Positions 30,084 through 38,583 of a DNA stretch of 64,000 nt are shown here, one piece after another. Made by a program: the position numbers and the translations under genes. The stretch covers positions 62,001 through 126,000 of the forward strand of contig NZ_PHNC01000008.1 in NCBI RefSeq assembly GCF_003121295.1, read 5' to 3'. The notes beneath the pieces are model-generated. The model ran no database searches. It was given only the letters and a program-made list of their open reading frames with translations, and was not told where the DNA came from. This DNA comes from Streptomyces orinoci (GTDB taxonomy: Bacteria; Actinomycetota; Actinomycetes; Streptomycetales; Streptomycetaceae). Positions within the stretch are counted from its first letter, which is position 1; each line of letters begins with the position of its first letter.

Positions 30084-30211
30084 GCAGCCTCGGTGAGTTC
30101 GCCGAGTTCCGTGCCGGTCAGGTGCAGCCTCGCCGCGGCCAGGTTCTCCTCCAGGTGCGCGACCTTGGAGGTGCCGGCGGTGCCGGCGGTGCCGGACAGG
30201 GCGGCGGTCAT
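30080..30211 (-). pseudogene. Aldo/keto reductase C-terminal remnant
   Basis: This 43-codon frame reads MTAALSGTAGTAGTSKVAHL and then ENLAAARLHLTGTEL-GELTEAA. The part from GTSKVAHLEENLAAA onward is the conserved C-terminal block of aldo/keto reductases, including the GTSK cofactor loop. Everything from the TIM-barrel N-terminus is missing, so an internal deletion has joined the start codon to the tail. The ends are still coupled by ATGA overlaps to the XRE gene upstream and the hydrolase downstream, so the remnant may persist as a translational bridge. Confidence 0.7.
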
Positions 30212-31074
30212 GAGCGGACGTCTTCTTCCTCTGCGGGGGTGTCCTGAATGGTGGGAGCCGAGCCCTGCCCGGCCAGTCGGCGGAGCAGGACCAGGGCATC
30301 GGCGCCGGCGCTGCCGGGTTCCGCGCTGTAGACGGACAGGTGCTGGCCCGGGGCGCTGGTGACGGCCAGTGCCTCGAAGTGCAGCCGCACCTCACCCACG
30401 CGGGAGTGCCGGAAGTGCTTGTCCTCCTGCGTACGGGGACGGACCTCGTAACGTGCCCACAGGCCGGTGAAGGCGGGGCTGCGCACGCTGAGTTCGCCGA
30501 CGATCCGCTCGATCCGCTCGTCCCCGGGGAACTGCGAGGAGGACGCCCGCAGGTTGCCCACTGCGGTGTGCGCCGCTTTGCCCCAGTCGATGTAGAACTC
30601 GCGTGCGAACGGGTCGAGGAAGATCATTCGCAGCAGGTTGTCGTACCGGGCGAACCCGCGGTACAGCTCGCGCGCCATCGCATTGGCGGCCAGCACGTCC
30701 TGCGCCGCGCCGACCACGAAGGCCGGCACGTCGCGCATGCCGTCCATCAGCCGCACCAGCTCCGGGGCGACGGCGGGTGCGGCGGCGGCCGTGGCGAAGA
30801 CGGGCAGGCCGAGCCGGAACAGGTGACCCGCCGCGGCACCGTCCAGCCGCAGTGCCGCAGCGATCGCCCGGAGCACCTGCTCGGACGGGTTCCGCTCACG
30901 GCCCTGCTCCAGGCGGATGTAGTAGTCCGTGCTCACCCCGGCCAGCAGCGCCACCTCGTCCCGCCGCAGCCCCGGCACCCGCCGGTCCCCGCCGTCGAGC
31001 AGCCCGACGTCCCGCGGCGCGATCATCGCGCGGCGAGCACGCAGATACTCACCGAGCTCGTTGTTGCTTTCCAT
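30208..31074 (-). CDS. XRE-family regulator with MmyB-like ligand domain
   Basis: This 288-residue regulator has a Cro/C1 HTH at residues 5-75 (VPGLRRDEVALLAGVSTDYYIRLEQGRERNP is the region). An MmyB/PAS-like sensor domain follows (about 105-270), with the family blocks VVGAAQDVLAANAMA and FLDPFAREFY. Such regulators typically repress or activate an adjacent oxidoreductase operon. The ATG at 31074 (MESNNELGEYLRARR) is chosen because the HTH starts there; the reading to 31158 adds no conserved residues. The 3' end is coupled by ATGA to the aldo/keto reductase remnant, whose intact form was probably its regulated enzyme. Confidence 0.92.
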   Translation of the reverse strand: MESNNELGEYLRARRAMIAPRDVGLLDGGDRRVPGLRRDEVALLAGVSTDYYIRLEQGRERNPSEQVLRAIAAALRLDGAAAGHLFRLGLPVFATAAAAPAVAPELVRLMDGMRDVPAFVVGAAQDVLAANAMARELYRGFARYDNLLRMIFLDPFAREFYIDWGKAAHTAVGNLRASSSQFPGDERIERIVGELSVRSPAFTGLWARYEVRPRTQEDKHFRHSRVGEVRLHFEALAVTSAPGQHLSVYSAEPGSAGADALVLLRRLAGQGSAPTIQDTPAEEEDVRS

Positions 31075-31253
31075 GTCCGCCACGCTAGACCGGCCCCATG
31101 GGCCGGGGCGTGGGTGCGTTGCACCCACCCGGGACTGCGGCCACCCGGCATCCCGCATGGCACTCGACCATGCTCAACGCCCGCTTGTCCTGCGGATATC
31201 AGAAGCTGGTGCGGAGTTGACGGGCCATGGAATGACCCGTCGGTACCGAGGTC

Positions 31254-32237
31254 TCAGGCGGCGAAGTCGTTGACCGCCTTGGCAATGTCGTCCCCGGTCA
31301 GGGGCTGCTGGATGTGGCTGAGCAGTCGTGCCAAAGCGGGTAGGGCAGTCTCCTGGTTGGCGAGGGCCACGCTCACATGGTCCCGGTCCGGGATCACGGC
31401 CATGGCGGCCCGGTAACCGGGTAGCCGTCCATTGAGATACATCTGTCCCGAGGGGCCCAGCGCCCACCCCAACCCGTAGGCCATGGGGTCGTCGGACCGG
31501 GTGCGTGGACGACGGATCTCCTCCAGGAGAGCCCGGTCGGCGAGCAGTTCCTCGCCGGCGGCCAGGAGCTCCGACACCGACGACCACAGGCCCCCGCTGG
31601 GCCGACGGGTGCGCGGATAACCGAGCAGTGGGAGTTCGGTGCTGCCCTTCCACCCGGCGACGGACGCCGCCGGGGTCTTGAAACCTGTCCGTTCAAGGCC
31701 CCAGCGGTCGAGGAGGGCCCCCTCCAGCGCGCTCTCGAACGTCGTGCCGCTCAGGGCCGCAAGGATCGAGCCGGCCAGGAAGTAGTTGCCGTTGTAGTAG
31801 GACCACCGCTCGCCGGGCTCCCGCTCGTTCCCGGCGCGGACCACGAGCCGGGCGGCTTCCAGCAGCGCGCCGTCCCCCTCGCCCAAAGCCTTCACGGTTG
31901 CCGCGTCCACCGATTCACGCAGGCCGGAGACCTGCCCCAGGATCTGCTCGATGGTGAGGCTCTTGTCGGCCCGCCAGTCCGGCGCAAGGCCGGGAAGCAG
32001 TTCGATGACCGGTACGCCCAGCGGAACACCGTTGTCCCGCAGCACGCGGACCAGCGCCGCGGAGGTGAAGACCTTCGTCAGCGAGGCTATACGGAAACAC
32101 GATTCCGCCGTCACCTCGGCTGTTCCCCGAGTCGCCGTCGTGCGTGCACCCGCCACCGATGAACCCACCGCCACCGCCGGGACATCGTGAAGACTCTTCT
32201 GTTCTTCCATGAGCTCTTGAAGATTCACAGTGGGCAT
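31254..32237 (-). CDS. Serine beta-lactamase-like hydrolase (class C/DD-peptidase fold)
   Basis: This 327-residue protein belongs to the beta-lactamase family 12 (class C, AmpC/EstB/DD-carboxypeptidase-like). The SxxK motif is IASLTKVFT near residue 60, a YxN-like motif appears in WSYYNGNYF, and a GYRAAM segment stands where the HxG/KTG motif is expected. There is no signal peptide, so it is probably a cytosolic esterase or peptidase rather than a true beta-lactamase. ATG 32237 is preferred; an in-frame TTG at 32276 would begin twelve bases before the cupin-regulator stop. It follows the cupin regulator on the same strand and is probably in the same operon. The substrate is unknown. Confidence 0.85.
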   Translation of the reverse strand: MPTVNLQELMEEQKSLHDVPAVAVGSSVAGARTTATRGTAEVTAESCFRIASLTKVFTSAALVRVLRDNGVPLGVPVIELLPGLAPDWRADKSLTIEQILGQVSGLRESVDAATVKALGEGDGALLEAARLVVRAGNEREPGERWSYYNGNYFLAGSILAALSGTTFESALEGALLDRWGLERTGFKTPAASVAGWKGSTELPLLGYPRTRRPSGGLWSSVSELLAAGEELLADRALLEEIRRPRTRSDDPMAYGLGWALGPSGQMYLNGRLPGYRAAMAVIPDRDHVSVALANQETALPALARLLSHIQQPLTGDDIAKAVNDFAA

Positions 32238-32287
32238 CGTATTGACGGCCTTCCGGACGCTTGTCCAGGCCCGCAAGCCGCGGCCGA

Positions 32288-32896
32288 TCAGGTTCTGCGC
32301 GAGATGACCATGATGTATTCGCAGGGAGCGTTCGTCCGGTTGGCGAAGCCGTGGTCCGCGTCGGCCTGGAAGAACAGGGAGTCGCCTGGGTGCAGGGTCT
32401 CGCTGATCCCGCCGATCGCGACGGTGAGGGCGCCTTTGAGCACCACGAGTTGTTTCTCCGTACCGGGCGGATACGCGGGCAGCAGCCCGGTGGAGACCTG
32501 CGCGGGGAGGTGGTGGAAGACCAGCTCGGCTCCTCCCGCGCCCGGGGCCGCTGACACGATGTGCCGTTCGAAGCCGGTTTCCGGGTCACGGAAAACGGGG
32601 CGTTCGTTCTTGCGCATGACAACGGCCACACCGGGCGGGGCAGCAGCGGGCGCACCCATCAGGTCCGAGAGCGACGCGTCGAGTGCGTGGGCGATCCTGG
32701 ACGCGACGCCGATCGTCGGGCTCTTCTCACCGCGTTCGACCTTGGACAGCATGGCCCGGCTGACCGACGACTGTGCGGACAGCTGCTCCAGCGTCAGGCC
32801 CGCCTCCTCGCGGCGTCGCCGCACGTTACCGCCGAACGCGCCGGCCAGGTCGTCAACCTTCTGTGGTTCGGCCGCAGTTCCGTCTTGCTCGACCAC
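32288..32896 (-). CDS. XRE-family regulator with C-terminal cupin sensor domain
   Basis: This 202-residue regulator has an HTH at about 18-80 (GLTLEQLSAQSSVSRAMLSKVERGEKSP is the region). A cupin_2 domain follows at about 125-195, with LHPGDSLFFQADADHGF matching the second cupin motif. Members sense small metabolites and often control neighbouring hydrolases. The start is GTG 32896, four bases after GAGGAG. It is divergent from the MBL-fold gene at 33012, with a short palindrome between, and upstream of the beta-lactamase-like gene on its own strand. It probably regulates one or both. Confidence 0.9.
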   Translation of the reverse strand: MVEQDGTAAEPQKVDDLAGAFGGNVRRRREEAGLTLEQLSAQSSVSRAMLSKVERGEKSPTIGVASRIAHALDASLSDLMGAPAAAPPGVAVVMRKNERPVFRDPETGFERHIVSAAPGAGGAELVFHHLPAQVSTGLLPAYPPGTEKQLVVLKGALTVAIGGISETLHPGDSLFFQADADHGFANRTNAPCEYIMVISRRT

Positions 32897-32952
32897 CGTG
32901 CTCCTCGATCGATGGGTATCTCGCCGCCCACAGTGTAGTGTGCTTCTCCCAA

Positions 32953-32969
32953 AGAAGATCTGCTCTTCT
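32953..32969. promoter_or_regulatory. Inverted repeat in the divergent cupin-regulator/MBL promoter
   Basis: AGAAGA and TCTTCT arms flank TCTGC in the 115-bp gap between the divergent genes. It is a candidate operator for the cupin regulator, judged from position and symmetry only. Confidence 0.45.
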
Positions 32970-33011
32970 ATCGGAGAACTCACGATGTGCGCCCGACGAC
33001 GGAGGGGTTCC

Positions 33012-33830
33012 ATGCGTTTGATCTCAAGTGGCCGGCACCATGCCACGTTCGAATTCGGCGATCTGCAGGTGACCTCGTTGCGAGACGGGTACATCGACAT
33101 GCCGCCGACACGGCTCCGCGACGAGGACGGGCGTACGCTCGATGAGCTGCCGGCTGCCGTCCCGCTGGCCGGCGACAACTTGCGGCTGTCGGTCAACGCC
33201 TTCTTCGTCACCGACGGCACGCGGTCGGTTCTCATCGACACCGGCGCGTCCAACGCCTGGCACGACCCCACCATGGGACTGATCTATGACGCGCTCGACG
33301 AAGCGGGAATCGACCGCGCGCATATCACCGATGTGGCCATCACCCACAAGCACGGAGACCATGTGAGCGGCCTGATCGCGCCGGACGGTTCAGAGGCGTT
33401 CGGCAAGCTCGAGCGCGTGTGGATCGGCGAAGGTGACACCTCGGTGTTCACGGGGCGGCTGGAGCCGATCCGCGACCGGGTCGTACCCGTTTCGGAGAAG
33501 GCCGCGATCAACGACTGGACCACCGCGATCCCGGCACCGGGTCATACGCCCGGTCACACCGTCTACGAGGTCAGGAGCGGCACCGGCCGCCTTCTCGCCT
33601 GGGGCGACACCGTTCACGTTCCCACGCTCCAATTCGGTCAGCCGAATGTGTCCTGGGAACTCGACGGCAACCAGTCCCAGGCCCGCGCCATGCGGGCGAC
33701 CCTCCTCGAGCAACTGACCAGACCAGACCACTTCGTGGCCGGCGCCCACCTCGACTCACCCGGCATCGCCCGCGTAACCCCCTCCGGCGACGGCTATGCG
33801 CTGGAATACCTCGCACCACCGATCGGCTGA
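33012..33830 (+). CDS. MBL-fold metallo-hydrolase
   Basis: This 272-residue metallo-beta-lactamase-fold hydrolase has the metal motif in [13 protein letters not shown] (HxHxDH). It also has an upstream Asp in LIDTGAS, a His in APGHTPGHT, an Asp in AWGDTVHVP and a distal His in AGAHLDSPG, so a two-metal site is likely. The layout resembles the quorum-quenching lactonase/AiiA-like and YqjP-like groups; the substrate is not deducible. ATG 33012 has GGAGGGG five bases upstream. It is transcribed away from the cupin-XRE regulator. A strong hairpin follows at 33,856. Confidence 0.9.
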   Translation: MRLISSGRHHATFEFGDLQVTSLRDGYIDMPPTRLRDEDGRTLDELPAAVPLAGDNLRLSVNAFFVTDGTRSVLIDTGASNAWHDPTMGLIYDALDEAGIDRAHITDVAITHKHGDHVSGLIAPDGSEAFGKLERVWIGEGDTSVFTGRLEPIRDRVVPVSEKAAINDWTTAIPAPGHTPGHTVYEVRSGTGRLLAWGDTVHVPTLQFGQPNVSWELDGNQSQARAMRATLLEQLTRPDHFVAGAHLDSPGIARVTPSGDGYALEYLAPPIG

Positions 33831-33855
33831 CCGAAAGCGAACGCACGGCGGACGC

Positions 33856-33889
33856 GGTTCGCCCCGCCGCACAGGCGACGGGGCGAACC
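33856..33889. terminator. Hairpin terminator after the MBL-fold gene
   Basis: A perfect 11-bp stem, GGTTCGCCCCG with its complement, and a 12-base loop lie 26 bases after the stop at 33,830. Confidence 0.8.
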
Positions 33890-33910
33890 AAGTGCGGTTA
33901 CACAGCCGGA

Positions 33911-34104
33911 TCAGAAGATGTACTTGTACTGGTTCCAGCCCGAGCTGCCCACCTTCACACGGGACTTGAAGAGGGACGACGCCTTGCCGGTGCCCTTGTA
34001 AAGCCAGGCGGCGCCGTTCTTGTCCACGGCCAGCAGCGCATTGTGGCCGTCACCGGCGATGTTGCCCACGCCGGCGTAGCCATAGGACTTGGCGTTGGCG
34101 GCCT
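33911..34104 (-). pseudogene. Mosaic remnant: HNH-gene fragment joined to the 3' end of an FG-GAP gene
   Basis: The minus strand ends at 33911 with [19 protein letters not shown] and then [19 protein letters not shown]. This matches the C-terminus of the secreted FG-GAP protein at 37,182-38,102 ([20 protein letters not shown]). Going upstream the reading changes into [10 protein letters not shown], which belongs to the HNH-like secreted proteins at 39,758 and 45,677; 26 bases (34,080-34,105) are identical to those genes. Beyond that comes a piece of aconitase on the other strand. There is no start codon of either parent. This is a scar of at least two illegitimate joins. Confidence 0.8.
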
Positions 34105-34255
34105 TGAGGGCCGTACGCCGCGCACGGTGAAGGTCACCACCGACACCGGTGTGGAGTTCGACGCGGTGGTCCGTATCGACACCCCTGGTGAGGCGGACTA
34201 CTACCGCAACGGCGGCATCATGCAGTACGTGCTGCGCTCGCTGATCCGCAAGTAA
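34105..34255 (+). repeat. Duplicate of the 3' end of the aconitase gene
   Basis: These 151 bases match 28,839-28,989 (the last 50 codons of acnA) with three differences: two silent third-base changes and TAG to TAA at the stop. The duplicated reading still ends with [10 protein letters not shown]. About 98 percent identity implies a fairly recent copy, or gene conversion between the two. Confidence 0.95.
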
Positions 34256-34740
34256 GGCCTGACCCAGACCAGTTGGAGGGCCGCACCCGTTGACCGGGTC
34301 GCGGCCCGCCGCCATGTGCGGGCTGCTTCCCTTGAGGGTGACCATGTGCGGAGTCTCCAACGCCCCTGTGTCCGGTGCTGGTTGACCGGCCCGGTCGGCC
34401 CGCCGACAAGGGCATTGCGTCGGTCATGTGCGGGTGGCCCAATGGCCGGCACCAGGCCGCAGAGCGGGGCTTCTCCACGAGAAAGCTCTGTGAGGCCGAG
34501 CATCCGCCCTGGGTGACCACGACCTTCACGACAAGGGGGAGCAGGCCGGATGAGCAGCGGATACCGCACCAGCCGACAGGTGCCGCCCGGGCATCGGGAA
34601 GATCCCGAGTACCGGGCTGCCGGTCGCCCATCGAGCGGCTGGCCACGGCGCTGGAAGCCGGTGCGCGCATTGATCCAGGGGCGACGCCCGAGTTCCGCTT
34701 CGAGGGCCGGGCCGCCTGAGGCGGCCGGTGGCGTCCGCTC
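34256..34740. other. Gene-poor stretch with a possible frameshifted small gene
   Basis: Nothing intact is evident. From ATG 34550 one frame reads SSGYRTSRQVPPGHREDPEY and then breaks off. A neighbouring frame continues with IERLATALEAGARIDPGATP and EFRFEGRAA before a TGA near 34,720. The two could be halves of one small frameshifted protein of about 57 residues. I do not recognise the family. Confidence 0.35.
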
Positions 34741-34800
34741 ACACGACGGCGGCCCCTCGGGACCTGTTGCAGGTCCTGTGGGGCCGCCGTTCGTCGTGTG
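34741..34800. terminator. Long hairpin terminator, near-copy of the post-aconitase hairpin
   Basis: ACGGCGGCCCC pairs with GGGGCCGCCGT around an inner GGACCTG/CAGGTCC stem, and the outermost bases ACACGACG and CGTCGTGT also pair. It ends transcription of the minus-strand gene at 34,812 and resembles 29,027-29,073 closely. Confidence 0.8.
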
Positions 34801-34811
34801 GCTACTCGTGG

Positions 34812-35231
34812 CTACTCGGCAGCGGTGCCGCTCCCGCTCGCGCAGAGCCGGGTGTCGATCCGGTCGAGCCGCTCCAGGACGGCCGTCTGGCCGGTGAGCA
34901 GCTGACTCAGCGGCTCACTGCGCTGGTTGCCGTCCCGTACCAGCTTGCCCACCGCTTCGGCCACGTTCTGCAGCGTATGACTCTGTGCGTCCAGGACCCT
35001 GGACTGCTCGGCCAGCACCAAGCCATGCTCGAACTGCCGCTCGCGCACCGAGATAAGCGCCTGGGCGGGCCCGCGCATGGCGGTACGCATCTCCGAGAAC
35101 CCCCGGTCGGCCAGGGCGGCCAGGGACCGGGTGGTCGCCAGCTCCTCCCTCAGCCGCGTCATCTCCCCTTCCAGCTGATCGCAACGGAGATCCAACTCCT
35201 CTGCCATTCGCCGCAGTTCGTCGTCGCTCAT
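34812..35231 (-). CDS. Coiled-coil protein of unknown function
   Basis: This 139-residue cytosolic protein is predicted to be almost entirely helical. An acidic N-terminal coil (MSDDELRRMAEELDLRCDQ onward, with heptads through LREELATTRSLAALA) is followed by a second helical stretch ending AVLERLDRIDTRL. I do not recognise a named family. ATG 35231 has a near-perfect GGAGGAG ribosome site; the longer frame to 35387 is unlikely. A decayed copy of its C-terminus follows aconitase at 29,102, so this gene was probably once the immediate convergent neighbour of aconitase. Confidence 0.75.
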   Translation of the reverse strand: MSDDELRRMAEELDLRCDQLEGEMTRLREELATTRSLAALADRGFSEMRTAMRGPAQALISVRERQFEHGLVLAEQSRVLDAQSHTLQNVAEAVGKLVRDGNQRSEPLSQLLTGQTAVLERLDRIDTRLCASGSGTAAE

Positions 35232-35385
35232 CTGCACTCCTCCTTCGTTCGGTTCCAACGGACCGGTCCCGGACAGCGGTTCGCCCCGGGCCCAGCACGC
35301 ACCGTAGGGCCCGACCGGCCGTTCCCGCCTTGTGCGCCGCAAACTGATCAGCGGCGCCCAGGTCTTACCGGTATATGCGAATGCC

Positions 35386-35850
35386 ATGACGCTCTCCGTT
35401 CATTCGGGCGCCGCAAACGACGAGGTCTTGTCTTTGCGCGATTTGGTGCGCCACGGCTTGATCGGCGATTGTGTGCCCATGCTGCTGCCCCTGGCCCACG
35501 AGAAGGCCGAGTTGATCGAGGTCATCCGTATCACCGACCCCGCACGGCACCTGAACTCGGCGGACCTGATCGGTGAGCATGTCGCCATCTGGGAGGGCGA
35601 ACAGGCACAATACGCTTTGGCGTTGATCAACGATCTGCCGGGCAGCGAGCCGTATCGCTGTTTCCTCCCCGGGTGGGGCATCCGCGTACACAGCGCCACG
35701 GAGCTGCTCTTTCAAGTGGCTTTCTGCTTCCGCTGTCATGGAGCCCGATTGTGGGGACCGGTCGTCCCCGTAGAGCGGACAGGGATCCATGACTTCGACC
35801 CCGACAGTGCTGCCGCCCGTGAACTGCTGCGGCGCTTCCGGGACGGATAG
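35386..35850 (+). CDS. Conserved-looking hypothetical protein
   Basis: This soluble 154-residue protein has no signal peptide or membrane segment. It has a mixed alpha/beta look, with AIWEGEQAQYALALINDLP in the middle and an FCFRCHG segment that places two Cys three apart near residue 120. The frame begins at GTG 35332, but ATG 35386 (MTLSVHSGAAND) is the likelier start; no strong ribosome site decides. It is divergent from the coiled-coil gene with about 150 bases between. I do not recognise the family. Confidence 0.55.
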   Translation: MTLSVHSGAANDEVLSLRDLVRHGLIGDCVPMLLPLAHEKAELIEVIRITDPARHLNSADLIGEHVAIWEGEQAQYALALINDLPGSEPYRCFLPGWGIRVHSATELLFQVAFCFRCHGARLWGPVVPVERTGIHDFDPDSAAARELLRRFRDG

Positions 35851-36451
35851 CCTCCATACTCCCCGGGTCATCGATCCGTGCGGACGTGGACCGGACCCGA
35901 GTGCAGTGCCCGAACGCCGCAGGGGAGCCGGCGCGGCCGGTGCCAAACCCGGGCCCAGGTGGGTTTGTCAGCCAGCCCATGGCCGATCCATGTCAGTGGA
36001 GCGCCCAACCCCCTGGAGACGCTCAGGAATTTTTATGGCCGGCGGAGGGCGGGCCCAGCCCGGGCGCGGGTCCGGATCGAGCGGGGAGACAGGGCCCTTC
36101 CCCGCTCATGTTCCCACCGCCGCTGCCACCAAGGCGCGGTGGCGCACACAAGTGCGCTGGGATCCCGTTCTGTTGGCGTCCTCACCCATGCCCAGGGTGC
36201 TCTCGGCTCACGGGGCCATGGACAGCACGCGAGTCTTCATCAACACCCAATGCTGCGCTGGCCTTCCTGGGGGGGGCTGCCCAACTCGTCATCGCGAGCT
36301 GCTGATCCGCCGCCGGGGACTGTCCGCCGACCGCCTCGCCCGGTGGCGTGCGCCTCTCCACCGTGCACTCAAGGATCTGACGCCGGCCCGCGGCTGCGTT
36401 CACCGGCTACCGGTCGGGGGAACCGTCTCCGCCGGGCCGGTTCCCAGGGGA
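35851..36451. other. Long stretch without a supportable gene
   Basis: These 601 bases carry several short overlapping frames but none with a ribosome site and a convincing codon pattern. A plus-strand piece reading RELLIRRRGLSADRLARWR (about 36,290-36,350) looks protein-like and could be a relic. No terminator or repeat was recognised. Confidence 0.4.
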
Positions 36452-37012
36452 TCAGACGCCGATGCCCTGCCTCCGGGAGAGAGTGACGGTGCGTCGCTCA
36501 CGGTCGATTCCGGTGACGGTCACCGTGATGTGGTCACCGACCTGAACAGCCTCGTCCGGAGAACTCACAGGCGCCGCCGTGAGCTCCCGGAGATGTACCA
36601 GCCCCTCGATTCCGTCGGCGACCCGGACGAAGACGCCGAACGGGAGCAGCTTGGTGACCCGCCCACGCAGCGTCCGACCTACAGAGACACCGTCGGCGAA
36701 TGCCTGGAAGGGGTCCGGCCGTGTCGCCCGCAACGACAGCCTGGCTTCGCCGTTCCAAGTGTCGAACTGGAGAAATACGCACGAGACCTGGTCACCGACC
36801 CGAACGACATCAGCAGCCGATTCGAAGCGACACCAGGACAGTTCGGGGAAGGCGATGAAGCCGACACCGGGGAAGACCGGATGAGCGGGGCCGTGGTCCA
36901 ACGCCACGAATACACCGAACGATTCGATCGCCGCGATGGCACCGGAGAGCGTCTGGCCGTAGCGAAGAGACTTCAGATACGCCCACAGTTCCGGGTGCTC
37001 GTCGGCGCTCAT
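36452..37012 (-). CDS. Two-domain S1 RNA-binding protein
   Basis: This 186-residue cytosolic protein has two tandem S1 (OB-fold) domains. The first is at about 14-95 (LKSLRYGQTLSGAIAAIESF, then FGVFVALD). The second is at about 105-182 (GRTLRGRVTKLLPFGVFVRV, then GIEGLVHLREL and TVTGIDRERRTVTLSRR). Domain spacing matches the short S1-like proteins common in Streptomyces, which probably bind mRNA or ribosomes. ATG 37012 (MSADEHPELWAYL) is chosen on similarity, since no Shine-Dalgarno stands out. It is not obviously linked to its neighbours. Confidence 0.85.
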   Translation of the reverse strand: MSADEHPELWAYLKSLRYGQTLSGAIAAIESFGVFVALDHGPAHPVFPGVGFIAFPELSWCRFESAADVVRVGDQVSCVFLQFDTWNGEARLSLRATRPDPFQAFADGVSVGRTLRGRVTKLLPFGVFVRVADGIEGLVHLRELTAAPVSSPDEAVQVGDHITVTVTGIDRERRTVTLSRRQGIGV

Positions 37013-37181
37013 GGACAAGCGGGTGCGGCCCTCGACGGTGATGTGCCTGCCGACCTCATCGCCCGGTGCGCTGTCCACGCCGGTCAGCTTCTCACAAGGA
37101 TTGGTCGGCGCTCAGGGAGCGGCAGCGCCGGCCCCGAGACCCGGCGGGTCTCAAGAGCCGGCGTGCCGGAGGTGAAGCGGA

Positions 37182-38102
37182 TCAGAAGACCAGACGGTAC
37201 TTGTCCCAGCCCGAGTTGGCGACCTTCACACGGGACTTGAACGGCGAGGACGCCTTGCCCGTGCCCTTGTACAGCCAGAGGGCGCCCTTCTTGTCCACGG
37301 CGAGCAGGTCGCTGCGGCCGTCGCCGTCGATGTCGCCAGTGGTGATCAGCTTGGTGTACTGGTTCCAGCCACCGCCGATCTTCGTGCGGCCCGCGAAGGG
37401 CTTGTCGGCCTTGCCGGTGCCCTTGTAGAGCCAGAGCACACCCTGCTTGTCGCGGGCGACGATGTCGGCCTTGCCATCGCCGGTCAGGTCGCCGCGGCCG
37501 ACGATCTCCGTGTACTGACCCCAGCCACCGCCAACCCGCTTGCGGGCCTTGACCGAACCGTCATACTTGCCCTGGTAGTACCACATGACGCCGGACTTGT
37601 CGCGGGCGAGCAGCCCGGAGTTCTCGGAGCCGCCAAGGTCTCCGGGGGACAGCATGAGGTCGTAGTCCATGTGCGACCCGACGTTGACATAGCCGTACTT
37701 GTCGGCGAAGACGAGCAGGCCGTCCTTCCAAAGGAAGAAAAAGCCGAAGTTCCCGCCCGAGCTGGAGTGCACCTGAGCGACGGCCTTGTAGTCGTTCCAG
37801 CCGTCGTTCTTCTTGCCCTTCTTCAGGGCCTTGATGCCACCCTTGCCATTGGGGCCGTAAACATCGAGAGCGCCCTTGTAGTCGGCCGCGTTGATGGGGA
37901 GCACCGGGGCGGAGCCGGTGCGAACGGCGGCCGTGGCCGGCCCACCGGCGACCGCTGCGGCTTTGGCACTTCGCTGTGCGGCCGACGGGCCATCGGCAGC
38001 CACAGCGGTACCGGCAGTGGCGCCGAGCAGAGTGACGGCGATCGCCGAAGTGGCGAGGCGCGACAACGCGCGTCCGTGCCGACCGGCGAAATTGTTGCTC
38101 AC
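37182..38102 (-). CDS. Secreted FG-GAP/VCBS-repeat protein
   Basis: This 306-residue exoprotein has a signal peptide (about 1-45, TLLGATAGTAVAADG) followed by a linker and then a repeat domain. At least three clear FG-GAP-type repeats of about 50 residues each carry a calcium-binding-like D-x-D/N-G-D-G motif: GRGDLTGDGKADIVARDKQG, TTGDIDGDGRSDLLAVDKKG and a more divergent one near GDLGGSENSG. Each closes with [10 protein letters not shown] and a KVGGGW-type strand. The start is GTG 38102 because GGAG lies six bases upstream; ATG 38114 has none. A 3' fragment of a close relative lies in the mosaic scar at 33,911. It probably binds glycan or acts in adhesion. Confidence 0.85.
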   Translation of the reverse strand: MSNNFAGRHGRALSRLATSAIAVTLLGATAGTAVAADGPSAAQRSAKAAAVAGGPATAAVRTGSAPVLPINAADYKGALDVYGPNGKGGIKALKKGKKNDGWNDYKAVAQVHSSSGGNFGFFFLWKDGLLVFADKYGYVNVGSHMDYDLMLSPGDLGGSENSGLLARDKSGVMWYYQGKYDGSVKARKRVGGGWGQYTEIVGRGDLTGDGKADIVARDKQGVLWLYKGTGKADKPFAGRTKIGGGWNQYTKLITTGDIDGDGRSDLLAVDKKGALWLYKGTGKASSPFKSRVKVANSGWDKYRLVF

Positions 38103-38235
38103 GTAGAACTCCATACGATTCAGGGACAGAACGTACGGGGCACTCATGACAGGCGACGTGCCCCGTACGTATGTGTTGGACTCTCCGGCATGCCCGATGG
38201 TTGCAATCTCTGCCGCATATTTACGCCAGGAGGCG

Positions 38236-38502
38236 CTACCCGTGGTTCAGCCAGAAAAGGACGCCGGAGACAGCCAGGAGGCTGAAGGCGAATACACCAC
38301 CGACACCGGGTTTGCTCCGCTTGATGCCGCACCAGCCGAGCATCGCCAGTGCTGGCACCCAGCCGCAGATGTAAAGGGACCAGCCCACTTTGGTGGCGAC
38401 CGGACCGCCTATCACAACGAAGCTGCAGAAGGCGGCTGCCATGAACAGGGCAGGAGACCCCCAAAGGTTGTCGGCGACAGCCTGTTCTCGCGTTTTTTTC
38501 AA
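38236..38502 (-). CDS. Small membrane protein
   Basis: This 88-residue protein has three hydrophobic helices: ALFMAAAFCSFVVIGG, SLYICGWVPALAMLGW and VFAFSLLAVSGVLFWL. The N-terminus is basic (LKKTREQAVADNLWG). The start is taken as TTG 38502, eight bases after GGGAG; the frame is also open to 38517. The family is unknown. It lies between two secreted-protein genes on the same strand. Confidence 0.6.
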   Translation of the reverse strand: MKKTREQAVADNLWGSPALFMAAAFCSFVVIGGPVATKVGWSLYICGWVPALAMLGWCGIKRSKPGVGGVFAFSLLAVSGVLFWLNHG

Positions 38503-38583
38503 CGTCCAAACTCCCAACTACCCGCACAGTGGCCCGCCCTGCTGGGAGGGGCGCCACGGAGCCAGAGAATCGAGGAAACGGTC

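Noticed and set aside
35789..37240. A 483-codon plus-strand frame across an intergenic stretch and the S1-protein gene
   Set aside because: The second half is antisense to convincing S1 domains and the first half lacks a ribosome site.
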